Counted from the first letter of the stretch, positions 51,420 through 61,671 are shown. The stretch: DNA of 64,000 nucleotides from Okeanomitos corallinicola TIOX110 (GCF_038050375.1 NZ_CP150886.1:5063318-5127317), one strand, 5' to 3'. Numbers and translations: made by a program. Notes: a model not told the origin generated them from the letters alone.

Positions 51420-54400
51420 TTATACGATTGGGTTAGTATAACCACTGATATCACTATCGAAGACACTACCAGCACTGACGGTAGCCACGTTTTGGTAATC
51501 TCCAATAGTAGTTTCTCCAGCAGTGGAAATATTTAATTTATTCAACTTGAATGAATCATTGCTACCACCAGTGTAAGCAGAAATAACGATTGTATCACCT
51601 TTTAAATTGCCGCTATTGAAGTCAGCCCAGCGATCGCTACCATGATTGACAAAGTTATCTTCTTTGACAAAACTGGACAAGAGGCTGTTATTCAAAGCAG
51701 AGATATCAGTACCATTGCGATCGCCTATCCAGATGGAGATATCGCTATCAGACTCAACATACTTGAGTAATGCTTTGTCTACGGTGACATCCTGGTCAAA
51801 TTCAAACAATAGGTAATCAAGGCTACCACCATTATCTACTCGGTGGGAAGAACCACCTTCGTAAGTGTTGGTCACACCTAAACCACCACCATAAAGACCA
51901 AGATAACCACTTCTCCAATCACCACCGTTTTTGTTACTGCTAAAAGCACTCACATCAACTGAAATACCACCTTGAGTGAAGGTACGGATGTTACCATTCG
52001 CACCAGTTGTATAACTGTTACCAGAGAAGACAAATACTGCATCGGTTGAAGCCGTAGTTACACTCAAATCTTGAGCAGCTTCAGTCGCAGAAGTGTAAGT
52101 CCAAGTTTCACCAGCGCTGAGAATACCATCTGAGTTAACATCACTGGATGCAACTAGAGTAGGTGTAAAGTCATCACCAGTATGACCCGCAGTACCGTTG
52201 TCATCAGTGACGATAACTTGATTAGCAGTGAAAGCAACGTTACCTGTGTTGCTTACTGTATAAGTAAAGGTCACATTTGCACCAGCCGCAATTTCTGGTA
52301 GGTTGTTGAGATCCGTGACATCTATTCCGTTCACGAACTTCTCAATGTCAATACCTGGATTTTGAGGTTCAGGATTTACAGTTGGATTGGTATAACCACT
52401 TTGGTCTTGATCACTGACAGAACCAGCGGTTACAGTTCCAATATTGATGTAATTACCGATAGTTGTTTCACCCGGTACAGAAATATCCAGCTTTCTCAAC
52501 TTAAAGGCATCATCAAGGTCATTACCATCTGTTCTGGCAGCAATCACCAGAGTATCACCAGTTAAATTACCAGCGTTAAAGTCAGCCCAGCGATCGCTAC
52601 TACCGCCATTGTTATTTTCCTTAGTAAAGCTGTTGAGGATATCGCTGTTCAACAGTGAGATATCAGTTCCATTGCGATCGCCAATCCAGACTGAGATATC
52701 GCTATCACCACTAACATAATCAAGGAAGGCTTTGTCTACTATGACATCTTGGTCAAATTCAAACAGAACATAGTCAAGGCTACCGCCATTATCCACTCGG
52801 TGAAGAGAACCATCCTCATTCCGGTTGGTAACACCTAAACCACCACCATAAGCTCCCAGGTAAGCTGTTTTCCAGTCCCCTCCGCTCTGGTTACTGCTGA
52901 ATGCGCTGACATCAACAGAGACACCATCTTGAGTAAAGGTACGGACATTTCCGTAACTACCCGTTGTGTAACTATTACCTGTGAGGTTGAAGAGGATGTC
53001 TTGAGAACTGGTGCTAGTAATTAAATTTTGAGCTATTCCTGTCTGTTGGTAAGTCCACATCTCACCAGGAGCTAAGATGTTATCACCATCTCCTTGGTTA
53101 ATGATGTTGGTAATTGTGCCTTCTAGGTCGTCAGTTACCACAATGTCACTTTTAGCAAAAGCAACATTACCTGTGTTGGTCACTTCATAAGTCCAAGTCA
53201 CTGTTTGACCCGCAGCGATTTCTGGTGCTAAATCTGGAGTATCAGCATCTACACCGTTGGTGAACTTCTCGATGTCAATGCCTGGATTTTGAGGTTCAGG
53301 ATTAACGTAATTTGCAGCGTCCTCATCACTGACATTCCCAGCAGTTACAGTACCAATATTGGTGTAAAGACCAGTTTCTGTCGTTGTCTCGATGCTATCA
53401 AAATCAAGGCTAGAGACAGAACCACTGCCCGTAAATTTAACCTTTAACTCAACGACATCGGTATCATTAATGGTTAAGGTTTGGAAACTGTTATCACCAA
53501 CTCCAGGAATATGGGTAATGGTTTCATTGCCATTAGCATCAGTGGTGTAGACTTTACCGCCATTTTCCTCAATATCCACAAAACTGAGGGAGTTGATATT
53601 AACTGCGTTATCAAAGGTAAAGATTATAGTCCCACCACCAGCATTGTCGTCAGGGTCAGAACTGTCACCATCTTCAGAAATGATCAAGATATTGCCTTGT
53701 GCTGTGGTGTTATTCGGACCATAACCAGGAGTTCTCAGGTCATGATCTCCACCTGTAGGATTAGCACTATCAAAGATCATCGCTTGATTTGAACCGCCAG
53801 TCGCGGAAATGGTTACACCGAGACTTGCGTACTCATTATCAATCACAGTACCAGCCGCGAAGCCTTCAAAGTCAATCACATGATTGGTTGTGGTTGTGGT
53901 GCTGGCTGATAAATCCTCAGCAGCTACTGTTTTGGTGTAGTTCCAAGTTTCACCACTATCTAGTTGATTATTTTGGTTAGCATCGCCTGTGTTAAAGCCA
54001 TTTAGTAACACTTGGTCAGGAGTGAAATCGTCACTTGTATCGCCAGGAGTACCATTATCATCAGCAACAATTACTTCATTCGCTGCAAATGAGACGTTAC
54101 CAGTATTAGTTACCTGATATGTAAATACAGCATTATCACCAGGGGCAATTTCAACCGCTTCAGCAGCGGTATCTGCGTCTGCACCATTGACAAATTTCTC
54201 AATATCAATACCAGGATTGAGTTGAATCAAACCTGCATCTATGGTGAGATTGTTTTCTCCACTAGCAAGGGTGACTATTTGTGATTCACCTGTAGCAATA
54301 TCCGCATCACTATCAACTCCATCATCACTACCTGCATTTTGTTGAGTGAAGTTGAAACCTGCTGGTTGAGAGAAGGTGACTTGATATTCTTCTCCAGGAT

Positions 54401-56405
54401 TGAGGTTGGTGAATTGATAGTTCCCGTTAGCATCGGTGGTTGTGGTTTCTGTGGTGTCATCTCCAGTACCGATAACTCCATCTGCACCACCACCTGTTAA
54501 GGTGACTTGTACACCGCTTACTCCTGTTTCTCCTGCATCTTGAACACCGTTGGCGTTGTTATCTAACCAAACTCTGTCTCCTAATGATGCTGTTCTGATT
54601 AATCCTGCATCTAGGGTGTCGTTAAATTCTCCACTTGTCAGGGTAACTGTTTGGGTTAATCCACCGACTGCATCACTATCAGTTGCATCGTCTCCAATGT
54701 TGGCTTTTGTGAAGTCATAACCTGCTGGAGGTACAAACTGTACTTGATAATCTCCTGGGATTAAACCTGTGAACTCATAACCACCGTTAGCATCTGTTGT
54801 GGTGGTAGCGACTACATCACCGTTGCTATCTAAGAGATTGACGGTGACTCCACCAATTCCTGGTTCTCCTGCATCTTGAGTTCCATCTCCATCGCTGTCT
54901 TCAAATACGAAGTCTCCCAAACTTGCTGGTTGATAGATACCTGCATCTATGGTGGGGTTATTCTCACCGGAAGCAAGGGTAACTATTTGGGATTCACCTG
55001 TAGCAATATCCGCATCACTATCAACTCCATCATCACTACCTGCATTTTGTTGAGTGAAGTTGAAACCTGCTGGTTGAGAGAAGGTGACTTGATATTCTTC
55101 TCCAGGATTGAGGTTGGTGAATTGATAGTTCCCGTTAGCATCGGTGGTTGTGGTTTCTGTGGTGTCATCTCCAGTACCGATAACTCCATCTGCACCACCA
55201 CCTGTTAAGGTGACTTGTACACCGCTTACTCCTGTTTCTCCTGCATCTTGAACACCGTTGGCGTTGTTATCTAACCAAACTCTGTCTCCTAATGATGCTG
55301 TTCTGATTAATCCTGCATCTAGGGTGTCGTTAAATTCTCCACTTGTCAGGGTAACTGTTTGGGTTAATCCACCGACTGCATCACTATCAGTTGCATCGTC
55401 TCCAATGTTGGCTTTTGTGAAGTCATAACCTGCTGGAGGTACAAACTGTACTTGATAATCTCCTGGGATTAAACCTGTGAACTCATAACCACCGTTAGCA
55501 TCTGTTGTGGTGGTAGCGACTACATCACCGTTAGTATCTAAGAGATTGACGGTGACTCCACCAATTCCTGTTTCTCCTGCGTCTTGAGTTCCATCTCCAT
55601 CGCTGTCTTCAAATACGAAGTTTCCTAAACTTGCTGGTTGGTAAAGACTTGTCAATTCGACAGCAGCAATGGTTATTTGTCCATCTGGTATACCATCAGT
55701 TGGAATATTATCGGGTACAATAATGACGGCTATCTTGTCACCAACTTGAGGGATAAAATCACCATGCTGATCGGCTTGTGTAACAATTTCCTGTACATGA
55801 GTGGTGCTGAAGCCACCATACATATCCTTCCAAATACTCTGTCTTGTTGCGCTGATGTAATCATCGGCAGAAATGCTCTTGTCATCAACTAGAACCCAAA
55901 TTGCGGCTTGGATATCAAAGGCACTATATCCTTGATCAAGGAAATTTTGCTGGTTGTTAATTAGCCAATTAACCTTGCCTAAATCCTGGGGGTTTGTTGT
56001 GAAAGCACCTAAACCTAAATTATCATTGAGAATATCCGTGTCATAGCTGGAATATACGGAAGCCGTAAACTCTCCCCTCGTCCTCTCGGTAAATGTTCCC
56101 CCCGAAACACTTGGTAATCTGACACCAGTATCGTTAGTGTCACCATCACCATTATAATCAATTGATGTGGATAAAGATGTTTCATAATCAATACAATAGG
56201 TATCAAAAGAACCAGTAAGAGTCCCGTCAGTAGGATCAGTAATTTTGATATCAAAAAAGCTGGGGTTGCCTAATGCTATCTCCAGGTTGGGATCTTGGGG
56301 TCCACCGTTGGAAATGTTTCTTTGGATAGCCTTCACAGTAACTTGCCGACGCAAAATGCTGCTTAGTCCTTGAATTGTACTGAGAGTTTGTGTAATGTCA
56401 GTCAT
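51420..56405 (-). CDS. Giant surface protein with SdrD-B, DUF11-like and nested beta-sandwich domains
   Basis: 1661 residues, Asp/Gly/Thr rich. After a 250-residue N-terminal region without a classical signal peptide there are four SdrD_B/Cna-B domains (each begins 'ASLGNFVFEDSDGDG' or 'ASLGDRVWLDNNANG'). Three DUF11-like Ig domains follow, each beginning 'NPGIDIEKF'. Each Ig domain holds an inserted domain: the first a 'VIDFEGFAAGTVI' lectin-like unit, the other two an exosortase-protein-like unit ('GNSYTTG ... RTFTQ', 'WIGDRNGTDIS'). It ends 'GYTNPIV' with no sorting signal. Two SdrD_B domain pairs are a near-identical 708-bp tandem repeat. Probably an extracellular fibre or adhesin; the export route is unclear. 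Confidence 0.85.
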   Translation of the reverse strand: MTDITQTLSTIQGLSSILRRQVTVKAIQRNISNGGPQDPNLEIALGNPSFFDIKITDPTDGTLTGSFDTYCIDYETSLSTSIDYNGDGDTNDTGVRLPSVSGGTFTERTRGEFTASVYSSYDTDILNDNLGLGAFTTNPQDLGKVNWLINNQQNFLDQGYSAFDIQAAIWVLVDDKSISADDYISATRQSIWKDMYGGFSTTHVQEIVTQADQHGDFIPQVGDKIAVIIVPDNIPTDGIPDGQITIAAVELTSLYQPASLGNFVFEDSDGDGTQDAGETGIGGVTVNLLDTNGDVVATTTTDANGGYEFTGLIPGDYQVQFVPPAGYDFTKANIGDDATDSDAVGGLTQTVTLTSGEFNDTLDAGLIRTASLGDRVWLDNNANGVQDAGETGVSGVQVTLTGGGADGVIGTGDDTTETTTTDANGNYQFTNLNPGEEYQVTFSQPAGFNFTQQNAGSDDGVDSDADIATGESQIVTLASGENNPTIDAGIYQPASLGDFVFEDSDGDGTQDAGEPGIGGVTVNLLDSNGDVVATTTTDANGGYEFTGLIPGDYQVQFVPPAGYDFTKANIGDDATDSDAVGGLTQTVTLTSGEFNDTLDAGLIRTASLGDRVWLDNNANGVQDAGETGVSGVQVTLTGGGADGVIGTGDDTTETTTTDANGNYQFTNLNPGEEYQVTFSQPAGFNFTQQNAGSDDGVDSDADIATGESQIVTLASGENNLTIDAGLIQLNPGIDIEKFVNGADADTAAEAVEIAPGDNAVFTYQVTNTGNVSFAANEVIVADDNGTPGDTSDDFTPDQVLLNGFNTGDANQNNQLDSGETWNYTKTVAAEDLSASTTTTTNHVIDFEGFAAGTVIDNEYASLGVTISATGGSNQAMIFDSANPTGGDHDLRTPGYGPNNTTAQGNILIISEDGDSSDPDDNAGGGTIIFTFDNAVNINSLSFVDIEENGGKVYTTDANGNETITHIPGVGDNSFQTLTINDTDVVELKVKFTGSGSVSSLDFDSIETTTETGLYTNIGTVTAGNVSDEDAANYVNPEPQNPGIDIEKFTNGVDADTPDLAPEIAAGQTVTWTYEVTNTGNVAFAKSDIVVTDDLEGTITNIINQGDGDNILAPGEMWTYQQTGIAQNLITSTSSQDILFNLTGNSYTTGSYGNVRTFTQDGVSVDVSAFSSNQSGGDWKTAYLGAYGGGLGVTNRNEDGSLHRVDNGGSLDYVLFEFDQDVIVDKAFLDYVSGDSDISVWIGDRNGTDISLLNSDILNSFTKENNNGGSSDRWADFNAGNLTGDTLVIAARTDGNDLDDAFKLRKLDISVPGETTIGNYINIGTVTAGSVSDQDQSGYTNPTVNPEPQNPGIDIEKFVNGIDVTDLNNLPEIAAGANVTFTYTVSNTGNVAFTANQVIVTDDNGTAGHTGDDFTPTLVASSDVNSDGILSAGETWTYTSATEAAQDLSVTTASTDAVFVFSGNSYTTGANGNIRTFTQGGISVDVSAFSSNKNGGDWRSGYLGLYGGGLGVTNTYEGGSSHRVDNGGSLDYLLFEFDQDVTVDKALLKYVESDSDISIWIGDRNGTDISALNNSLLSSFVKEDNFVNHGSDRWADFNSGNLKGDTIVISAYTGGSNDSFKLNKLNISTAGETTIGDYQNVATVSAGSVFDSDISGYTNPIV
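54235..55650 (-). repeat. Near-identical 708-bp tandem duplication inside the surface-protein gene
   Basis: The block around 54235-54942 recurs at 54943-55650 with an offset of exactly 708 bp (236 codons) and few substitutions. For example TCCGCATCAC starts at 54301 and again at 55009. It encodes one SdrD_B domain pair. Confidence 0.85.
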
Positions 56406-56647
56406 TGGTTATACCTTACAGTGAGTGAAAAGAAAAATTGGATGAAATAGATGAAATATAAGAGTAAGCTTTATTGAGGGTAAGAAAGTCTAGCAACTGA
56501 TTTCAGGTGTTATGGGGTTTAAAAAATCAAGGGTTGGTTGCTTAATGAGTGAAATGAAATTTGCACTGCATAGATAAAGGATATTTATCCAAAAACTGAT
56601 GACGGTGACAGATCCAAATATCTCACCGCCATTGGTTTCAACCTCGA

Positions 56648-56857
56648 TTATTCAGCTTTTTGGGAATCTGCACGCTTTTTAGCAAGCAGTCCACCACCAG
56701 CAAATGCAATCAGACCAAAAACAGTCATGGGTTCAGGTACTGTTACTACGTCTGGTGTGAAATCGTCCTCATTATCAACAATAGCTAAAGCAGGTAGAGA
56801 TAAAGTAGCAGCTAAAGCGATCGCAGCAGAGGCTACAAATAAAGTCTTTTTCAACAT
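56648..56857 (-). CDS. Very short PEP-CTERM protein
   Basis: 69 residues: a signal peptide ('MLKKTLFVASAAIALAATLSLPALA'), about 14 residues of mature protein (rich in D and V, including 'DDFTPD'), then a PEP-CTERM sorting signal ('VPEPMTVFGLIAFAGGGLLAKKR'). PEP-CTERM proteins are cleaved by an exosortase and sent to the outer surface or exopolysaccharide. The near absence of a mature domain is odd; 'DDFTPD' also occurs in the adjacent giant protein, suggesting an internal-deletion derivative of a related gene. Same strand as that gene, 240 bp upstream. Confidence 0.75.
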   Translation of the reverse strand: MLKKTLFVASAAIALAATLSLPALAIVDNEDDFTPDVVTVPEPMTVFGLIAFAGGGLLAKKRADSQKAE

Positions 56858-57415
56858 AAATACTCCAGAAAATTTACTTCAAAGTGTTATCAGAACTAAA
56901 AGTTTAACTCTTCTCAAGCCAGTAAATTTATCTACTCAAGTTCTTAAAGCAGAAATCCTAAAACCTGATTAAGTTATACCTTGAGTAAATACTACGTTAA
57001 ATTACTGTTACTGAAAACTACTAAAAATTATTTTTACTAAATCTTTAATCTAATAAGTAAGATTACTGTTGGTAAATTTGGATTATTAAGGCTTATTTAA
57101 GCTCCTAATCTGCGGTTTTCTTGTTCAGGAAAGTTTTGAGATCAAGCTGTTTAGTTGCAGCTTACTATCTTTCATTTCTATATCAGATGGAATTTCAATA
57201 CGGGAAAAACTATCTTCAAATTTTGTATTAACTTCATATAAACTTTACACTTTTCCTACTATTTATTTTGGCAAACATTATTACCATATCCAACCTTTAC
57301 TACTTCTTGAAGCATTGAACACGAGGATGTGTAATTTACTTATGCTAAAGTTTTATCAATACTTTTCCGCTCAAATAGATTCTCATCAACTGTAATAAAC
57401 CAGTAAGTATACTAA
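56858..57415. other. 558-bp AT-rich intergenic region
   Basis: No gene seen. It must contain the promoter of the PEP-CTERM gene (reading left) and the 3' region of the hydrolase gene at 57416. No clear terminator hairpin or repeat was recognised. Confidence 0.5.
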
Positions 57416-58303
57416 TCACTCATTGGTCATGATAGGTTCTAATGTTGCCATTTCTGTGATCAGATGTTTATTCATCCAATTACTTAAATCAATGAGAACT
57501 TCTTGATAATTAAGATCACAGTGTAGATCGTGATAAGCTTCAGGATATTCAATACGCAACTTATCTGGATAATTTATGCGTTGATAAAAAATTTTACTGC
57601 CTTCTGGCAATACAATTCTATCAGCACCACCATGTAAAATTAATAAAGGTGCTTGCCATTCTTGGGCATGAGTTTGAATCCACTTCAATGTAGCAAAAAA
57701 TTCTGTAGAAAACCGGGCTGTAGCACGGGTATGACGTAAGGGATCTTGCACGTATGCAGCTATAACTTGAGGATCTCTTGAACCTGCCGTCATATCTAAA
57801 CCAGTGTTTAAAGAAAAACGCGGCCATACTTGCGAGAGCATTTTTCCTAACAACACACGTACAAGAGATACTTTTACTTCTCCAACACTAGGTGCAACAG
57901 CAATTACACCTTGTAATGCAGAGTTATCTTCTGGATAACGCAAAATATATTCTAAAACAATCATTCCCCCCATACTATGTCCAAATAGAAAAATCGGACA
58001 TTCTGGGTTTTGTTGTCTGATCATTTTCACAAAGTTTCGGACATCATCCCGATATTCAGCCCAGGCATTTATGTAACCTCTTTGACCTGGTGAGTTGCCA
58101 TGACCACGTAAATCTAAAGCATACACACTATATTTTTGTGGTAATAAATGCTCAATTATATTTCCGTATAGTCCACTATGTCCTCCTAGTCCGTGTATCA
58201 AAACTAATATCCCTTTGACTTTTCCGTCTGGATTCCAGTTTTGATAATATAAGTCTAGTCCCCCAACACCTTTAAGTGTGCCTACGCTGTGGTAAGTAGT
58301 CAT
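57416..58303 (-). CDS. Alpha/beta-hydrolase, monoacylglycerol-lipase/lysophospholipase-like
   Basis: 295 residues. 'GILVLIHGLGGHSGLYGNIIEHL', 'DLRGHGNSPGQRGYI', nucleophile elbow G-H-S-M-G-G with Ser110, an acid in 'LHGGADRIVLPEGS' and His in 'YPEAYHDLHCD' match the serine aminopeptidase_S33/monoacylglycerol lipase group. No signal peptide; probably cytoplasmic, acting on lysolipids or monoacylglycerols. It stands alone on the minus strand. Confidence 0.87.
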   Translation of the reverse strand: MTTYHSVGTLKGVGGLDLYYQNWNPDGKVKGILVLIHGLGGHSGLYGNIIEHLLPQKYSVYALDLRGHGNSPGQRGYINAWAEYRDDVRNFVKMIRQQNPECPIFLFGHSMGGMIVLEYILRYPEDNSALQGVIAVAPSVGEVKVSLVRVLLGKMLSQVWPRFSLNTGLDMTAGSRDPQVIAAYVQDPLRHTRATARFSTEFFATLKWIQTHAQEWQAPLLILHGGADRIVLPEGSKIFYQRINYPDKLRIEYPEAYHDLHCDLNYQEVLIDLSNWMNKHLITEMATLEPIMTNE

Positions 58304-58420
58304 GATTCTTTTTTTACGTGATTTCCCAGCAAGCTATGATCTTATCAAGGTACATTGTAAAGAAAATATCTTCTAATTGTGAAAATACAGCAGTTTCCGG
58401 TGTTATGAAGTACATATCAA

Positions 58421-58437
58421 GCGGGCATCTTGCCCGC
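58421..58437. repeat. Dispersed palindrome GCGGGCATCTTGCCCGC, copy 2
   Basis: Compensated variant of 34983-34999, between the hydrolase start and the DUF3153 gene. Confidence 0.65.
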
Positions 58438-58473
58438 TAAACTTATACAAATTAAATGCACAGCAGCTTATTA

Positions 58474-59328
58474 CTATTCATTACTAGCTATTCCCTGATC
58501 ATTATTTTGTATTGCTGTTTTAACTAAATATCCTTTTAAATAAAAACCACCCCAGACAAATAGGATAATTGTTAATGTCCCAAAAGCCAATATATTAGGT
58601 AGCCAAAATACTACTTCTATATGATTTAAATTCCCTGCTTTTAGTTTCCATATCCATTGTTGTCTGGTTTTTTCTGGTTGGATCGAATATTCTGTTTTTT
58701 GAATGTTCTTAATTCCCCAAGGTGTTTGTAAACTAAAGTCTAAGTTGAGAACTGATTTACTAGAGGATAAGTTATTTTCTTTGCTGGTGAGTGCAGCAAG
58801 AGAACGCAAATCTGTGTCATAAGTTAAATGGTGTCTGGATAAAAATATAAAGTTATTATCCTGGACAATTAATTTTGAAGAAATTTGCTGTAATTCTGTG
58901 TTACTTTCAATTTTTTCAGCTTGTTTATCTTGGCTATAGTTGTTAAAAAATAAATTAAACTTTTCTTGTAATTCTCTGCTGTTAGTAAAGGGAATTTTAA
59001 CGATAATTTCTGTTGGGGAAATGCGCTGTGCTGATCCTTGTAATTTTTTGCTTTGGCGTTCTATACTTTTTAACCATTCTGAAATGTAGTTACCGCTAAA
59101 ACTTGATAGGTTTTCCGACAGTTGAATATGTTGTATTAATTCACCACTATTTGTATTATTAAAATTGATACCTAAATCATATTTTACGCAGCCAGATAGT
59201 GTTAATGTTGTGATGATAAACAATAGCAATATTGGCTTTTTTAGATAGTGTATAAATATCTTTTTTAAATATAAATTAGTTTTTTTTAGAGATAATAATT
59301 TTGCTAGATTAAATGAATTGATACCCAT
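58474..59328 (-). CDS. DUF3153 family lipoprotein
   Basis: 284 residues. A hydrophobic segment ends in a lipobox L-T-L-S-G-C (Cys47), so it is probably a lipoprotein even though the N-terminus is long. The DUF3153 region follows: 'YDLGINFNNTNSGELIQHIQLSENLSSFSGNYISEWLKSI', 'RISPTEIIVKIPFTNSRELQEKFN', and a second hydrophobic helix near the end ('NILAFGTLTIILFVWGGFYL'). Cyanobacterial family of unknown function. Same strand and order as the TPR gene at 59374, 45 bp apart. Confidence 0.85.
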   Translation of the reverse strand: MGINSFNLAKLLSLKKTNLYLKKIFIHYLKKPILLLFIITTLTLSGCVKYDLGINFNNTNSGELIQHIQLSENLSSFSGNYISEWLKSIERQSKKLQGSAQRISPTEIIVKIPFTNSRELQEKFNLFFNNYSQDKQAEKIESNTELQQISSKLIVQDNNFIFLSRHHLTYDTDLRSLAALTSKENNLSSSKSVLNLDFSLQTPWGIKNIQKTEYSIQPEKTRQQWIWKLKAGNLNHIEVVFWLPNILAFGTLTIILFVWGGFYLKGYLVKTAIQNNDQGIASNE

Positions 59329-59373
59329 TGATTTTATTCTCCATGATTTTATTTACTATCAACAATGATCTTT

Positions 59374-59892
59374 TTATAAACTTAACCAAACTAGATAAGA
59401 AATTGTGCCAGTAACAACTATTAATGCTAACCAAATAAAACTATTATCTTTAGTATTAACTTGGCTCAAATCAACATATTCTGGTTCTTTTGGCTTGGGT
59501 TTTGATGTTGATTTTGCGGTTTTGGCAGTGATAATTGTTTTTGATTTGTTGTCAGACATTGCCCCAAAGTCAGGAATTTCTGTCATCCACTCTTTTGGTC
59601 TTTTCAGTTTAGGTGCTTTTAAAATATAAACTAACCGCTTTGCTTGTAATCTGGTTTCATAGTGGGGATGACGGGAGAGTTGTTGACAAAGGGTGATTGC
59701 ATCTTCTGAACGTCCGGCAGCTTCGTAAGCATTGACTAACCAAATATCTACTTCTCCGGCAAAGCGCGTATTTTTGGCTAATAATGCACTGGCTTTTTCT
59801 AAATTATCTACCGATTCTCGATATTTACCATTTTCAAAGGCGGTTTTACCAGCTATGTAACGATTTTTAGCAATTTCTAAACTTTCTGTCAT
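59374..59892 (-). CDS. Small TPR-like membrane-anchored protein
   Basis: 172 residues. The first 100 form TPR-like helices ('AKNRYIAGKTAFENGKYRESVDNLEKASALL', 'VDIWLVNAYEAAGRSEDAITLCQQL'). A K/P-rich linker leads to one hydrophobic C-terminal helix ('FIWLALIVVTGTISYLVWLS'), so the TPR part would face the cytoplasm. Conserved in cyanobacteria beside DUF3153 and argB by memory; function not known. Confidence 0.8.
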   Translation of the reverse strand: MTESLEIAKNRYIAGKTAFENGKYRESVDNLEKASALLAKNTRFAGEVDIWLVNAYEAAGRSEDAITLCQQLSRHPHYETRLQAKRLVYILKAPKLKRPKEWMTEIPDFGAMSDNKSKTIITAKTAKSTSKPKPKEPEYVDLSQVNTKDNSFIWLALIVVTGTISYLVWLSL

Positions 59893-59932
59893 TGGTCATT
59901 GGTTATTAGTCATTGGTTATTGGTCATTGGTT
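59889..59932. repeat. Heptamer-type repeat (CATTGGT/TATTAGT/TATTGGT)
   Basis: About six tandem degenerate heptamers between the TPR gene start and the argB stop, for example TCATTGGTCATTGGTTATT. Same STRR type as at 18874. Confidence 0.75.
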
Positions 59933-59969
59933 CTTTTTGCTCAATTACCAATCACCAATTACCAAGTTA

Positions 59970-60860
59970 TCATTTAAACTGAGAACCTAAAATCATTGTA
60001 CCAATCCCGATATCTGTAAAGATTTCTAACAGTAGGGCGTGGGGAATGCGGCCATCAATGATATGTGCGGCTTTGACTCCTTGGGCAAGCGATCGCACAC
60101 AACAGGTTACTTTAGGAATCATACCGCCACTAACTATACCATCGTTAATTAATTGACGTGCTTCGGGAATATCTACTTTAGGAATTAAGGTAGACGGGTC
60201 TTTATAATCTTTTAATATACCCCTGGTATCTGTTAATAAAATGAGCTTTTCTGCTCCTAATGCAGCCGCTATTTCTCCAGCTACGGTATCAGCATTAATA
60301 TTGTAGGCCTGTCCTTGTTCATCAGCCGCAACGCTGGAAACTACGGGAATATAACCATTACTAGACAAGGTTTCTAAAATTTTGATGTTGACATTACTGA
60401 CTTCTCCCACAAAGCCAATTCCTTCATCACCTTGAGGACGAGAGGTAATTAAATTACCATCTTTACCGCACAGTCCTACAGCCATACCTCCAGCTTGGTT
60501 AATCAGAGAAACAATTTCTTTGTTAACCCGGCCAACTAATACCATTTCGACTACGTCCATTGTAGGGGCATCGGTGACGCGCAAACCATTCTTAAATTGA
60601 GCTTCTATTCCTAGTTTACCCAACCAACTGTTAATTTCTGGTCCGCCACCATGTACTAGAATTGGTCGCAGTCCTACACAGGATAAAAATACGATGTCAC
60701 GAATAACTTTATCTTTGAGGTTGCTATCTTTCATAGCTGCACCTCCGTATTTAACCACGACAGTACGACCTGCAAATTTCTGAATGTATGGTAGTGCCTC
60801 ACTCAGTATTTCTACGCGATTAGCTTCTGTTTGTCTAATATATTCGGTATCGTTAATCAT
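59970..60860 (-). CDS. argB: Acetylglutamate kinase
   Basis: 296 residues from ATG 60860 (upstream TTG 60866 not used). Phosphorylates N-acetylglutamate, the controlled step of arginine synthesis. '[12 protein letters not shown]', '[19 protein letters not shown]', '[16 protein letters not shown]', '[30 protein letters not shown]', and '[15 protein letters not shown]' are all typical. Cyanobacterial ArgB has the long N-terminal helix and the C-terminal part that bind PII and arginine; both are present here. Cytoplasmic. Confidence 0.96.
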   Translation of the reverse strand: MINDTEYIRQTEANRVEILSEALPYIQKFAGRTVVVKYGGAAMKDSNLKDKVIRDIVFLSCVGLRPILVHGGGPEINSWLGKLGIEAQFKNGLRVTDAPTMDVVEMVLVGRVNKEIVSLINQAGGMAVGLCGKDGNLITSRPQGDEGIGFVGEVSNVNIKILETLSSNGYIPVVSSVAADEQGQAYNINADTVAGEIAAALGAEKLILLTDTRGILKDYKDPSTLIPKVDIPEARQLINDGIVSGGMIPKVTCCVRSLAQGVKAAHIIDGRIPHALLLEIFTDIGIGTMILGSQFK

Positions 60861-61054
60861 TTTCAAAATTTTCCAATATTTTCCAATTTTAAGTTTTTGA
60901 GTTTTCAGGACTTTGGGTTCAGATTATCTTAAAACTGAGACACCTAAAGATTGTTAACACTATCACTTGCCATAGCAACTTAGTATCATAAAATTGCCAG
61001 CATTCAGCGGTTAGCTTGCAAGCATTGACTGAATTCTAGTAAAATTACTTCAGA

Positions 61055-61609
61055 TCAGTTTTGTGATGGAGTATCTTGAGTTTTTAGAACTGTAGGAATT
61101 CTTGATACTATCCGTGTTGCAATTTGCTCTGGTGTTTCTACTTCAGTAATCGGAATATGTAGGTCAGCTTGGGAGTAGAGGGGTTGACGTTGTTCTAAAA
61201 GCGATCGCAATTTAGCTTCAGGATCAGGATCTTGTAAAAGTGGTCTGGTTTGATCTTCTGCTAACCGTTGTAATAGTATTTTTACTGGTACATCAAGCCA
61301 AACAATTAACCCGTGATGTAAATAACTCCAGTTTTCTTGTTTGAGGACAATACCACCACCAGTAGCTATGGTTAATTTAGTATAAGCACAAACTTGAGCT
61401 AATATATTACTTTCTAACTGCCTAAATTCAGCTTCGCCTTCATCAGCAAATATTTGATTAATAGATTTACCAGCGGCTTCAATTATAATATTATCAGTAT
61501 CTACAAATCCATAACCAAGCTCTTGTGCAAGTAAACGTCCTACTGTGCTTTTACCCGCGCCCATCATGCCAATTAAATACAGGTTAACCCCTTGTAATAA
61601 GTTGTTCAT
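61055..61609 (-). CDS. aroK: Shikimate kinase
   Basis: 184 residues from ATG 61609 (GTG 61615 two codons earlier is possible). Walker A 'LIGMMGAGKSTVGRLLAQELG', shikimate-binding 'FVDTDNIIIEAAGKSINQIFADEGEAEFRQLE', 'IATGGGIVLKQENW', and the lid 'LAEDQTRPLLQ' are complete. It phosphorylates shikimate in the aromatic amino-acid pathway. 62 bp separate it from the STAND gene on the same strand. Confidence 0.95.
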   Translation of the reverse strand: MNNLLQGVNLYLIGMMGAGKSTVGRLLAQELGYGFVDTDNIIIEAAGKSINQIFADEGEAEFRQLESNILAQVCAYTKLTIATGGGIVLKQENWSYLHHGLIVWLDVPVKILLQRLAEDQTRPLLQDPDPEAKLRSLLEQRQPLYSQADLHIPITEVETPEQIATRIVSRIPTVLKTQDTPSQN

Positions 61610-61671
61610 TGCCACTAAATTTTCTAATCACCAACAACTAACTTTACTCTAAATTAAGACTTATTGAGTTC

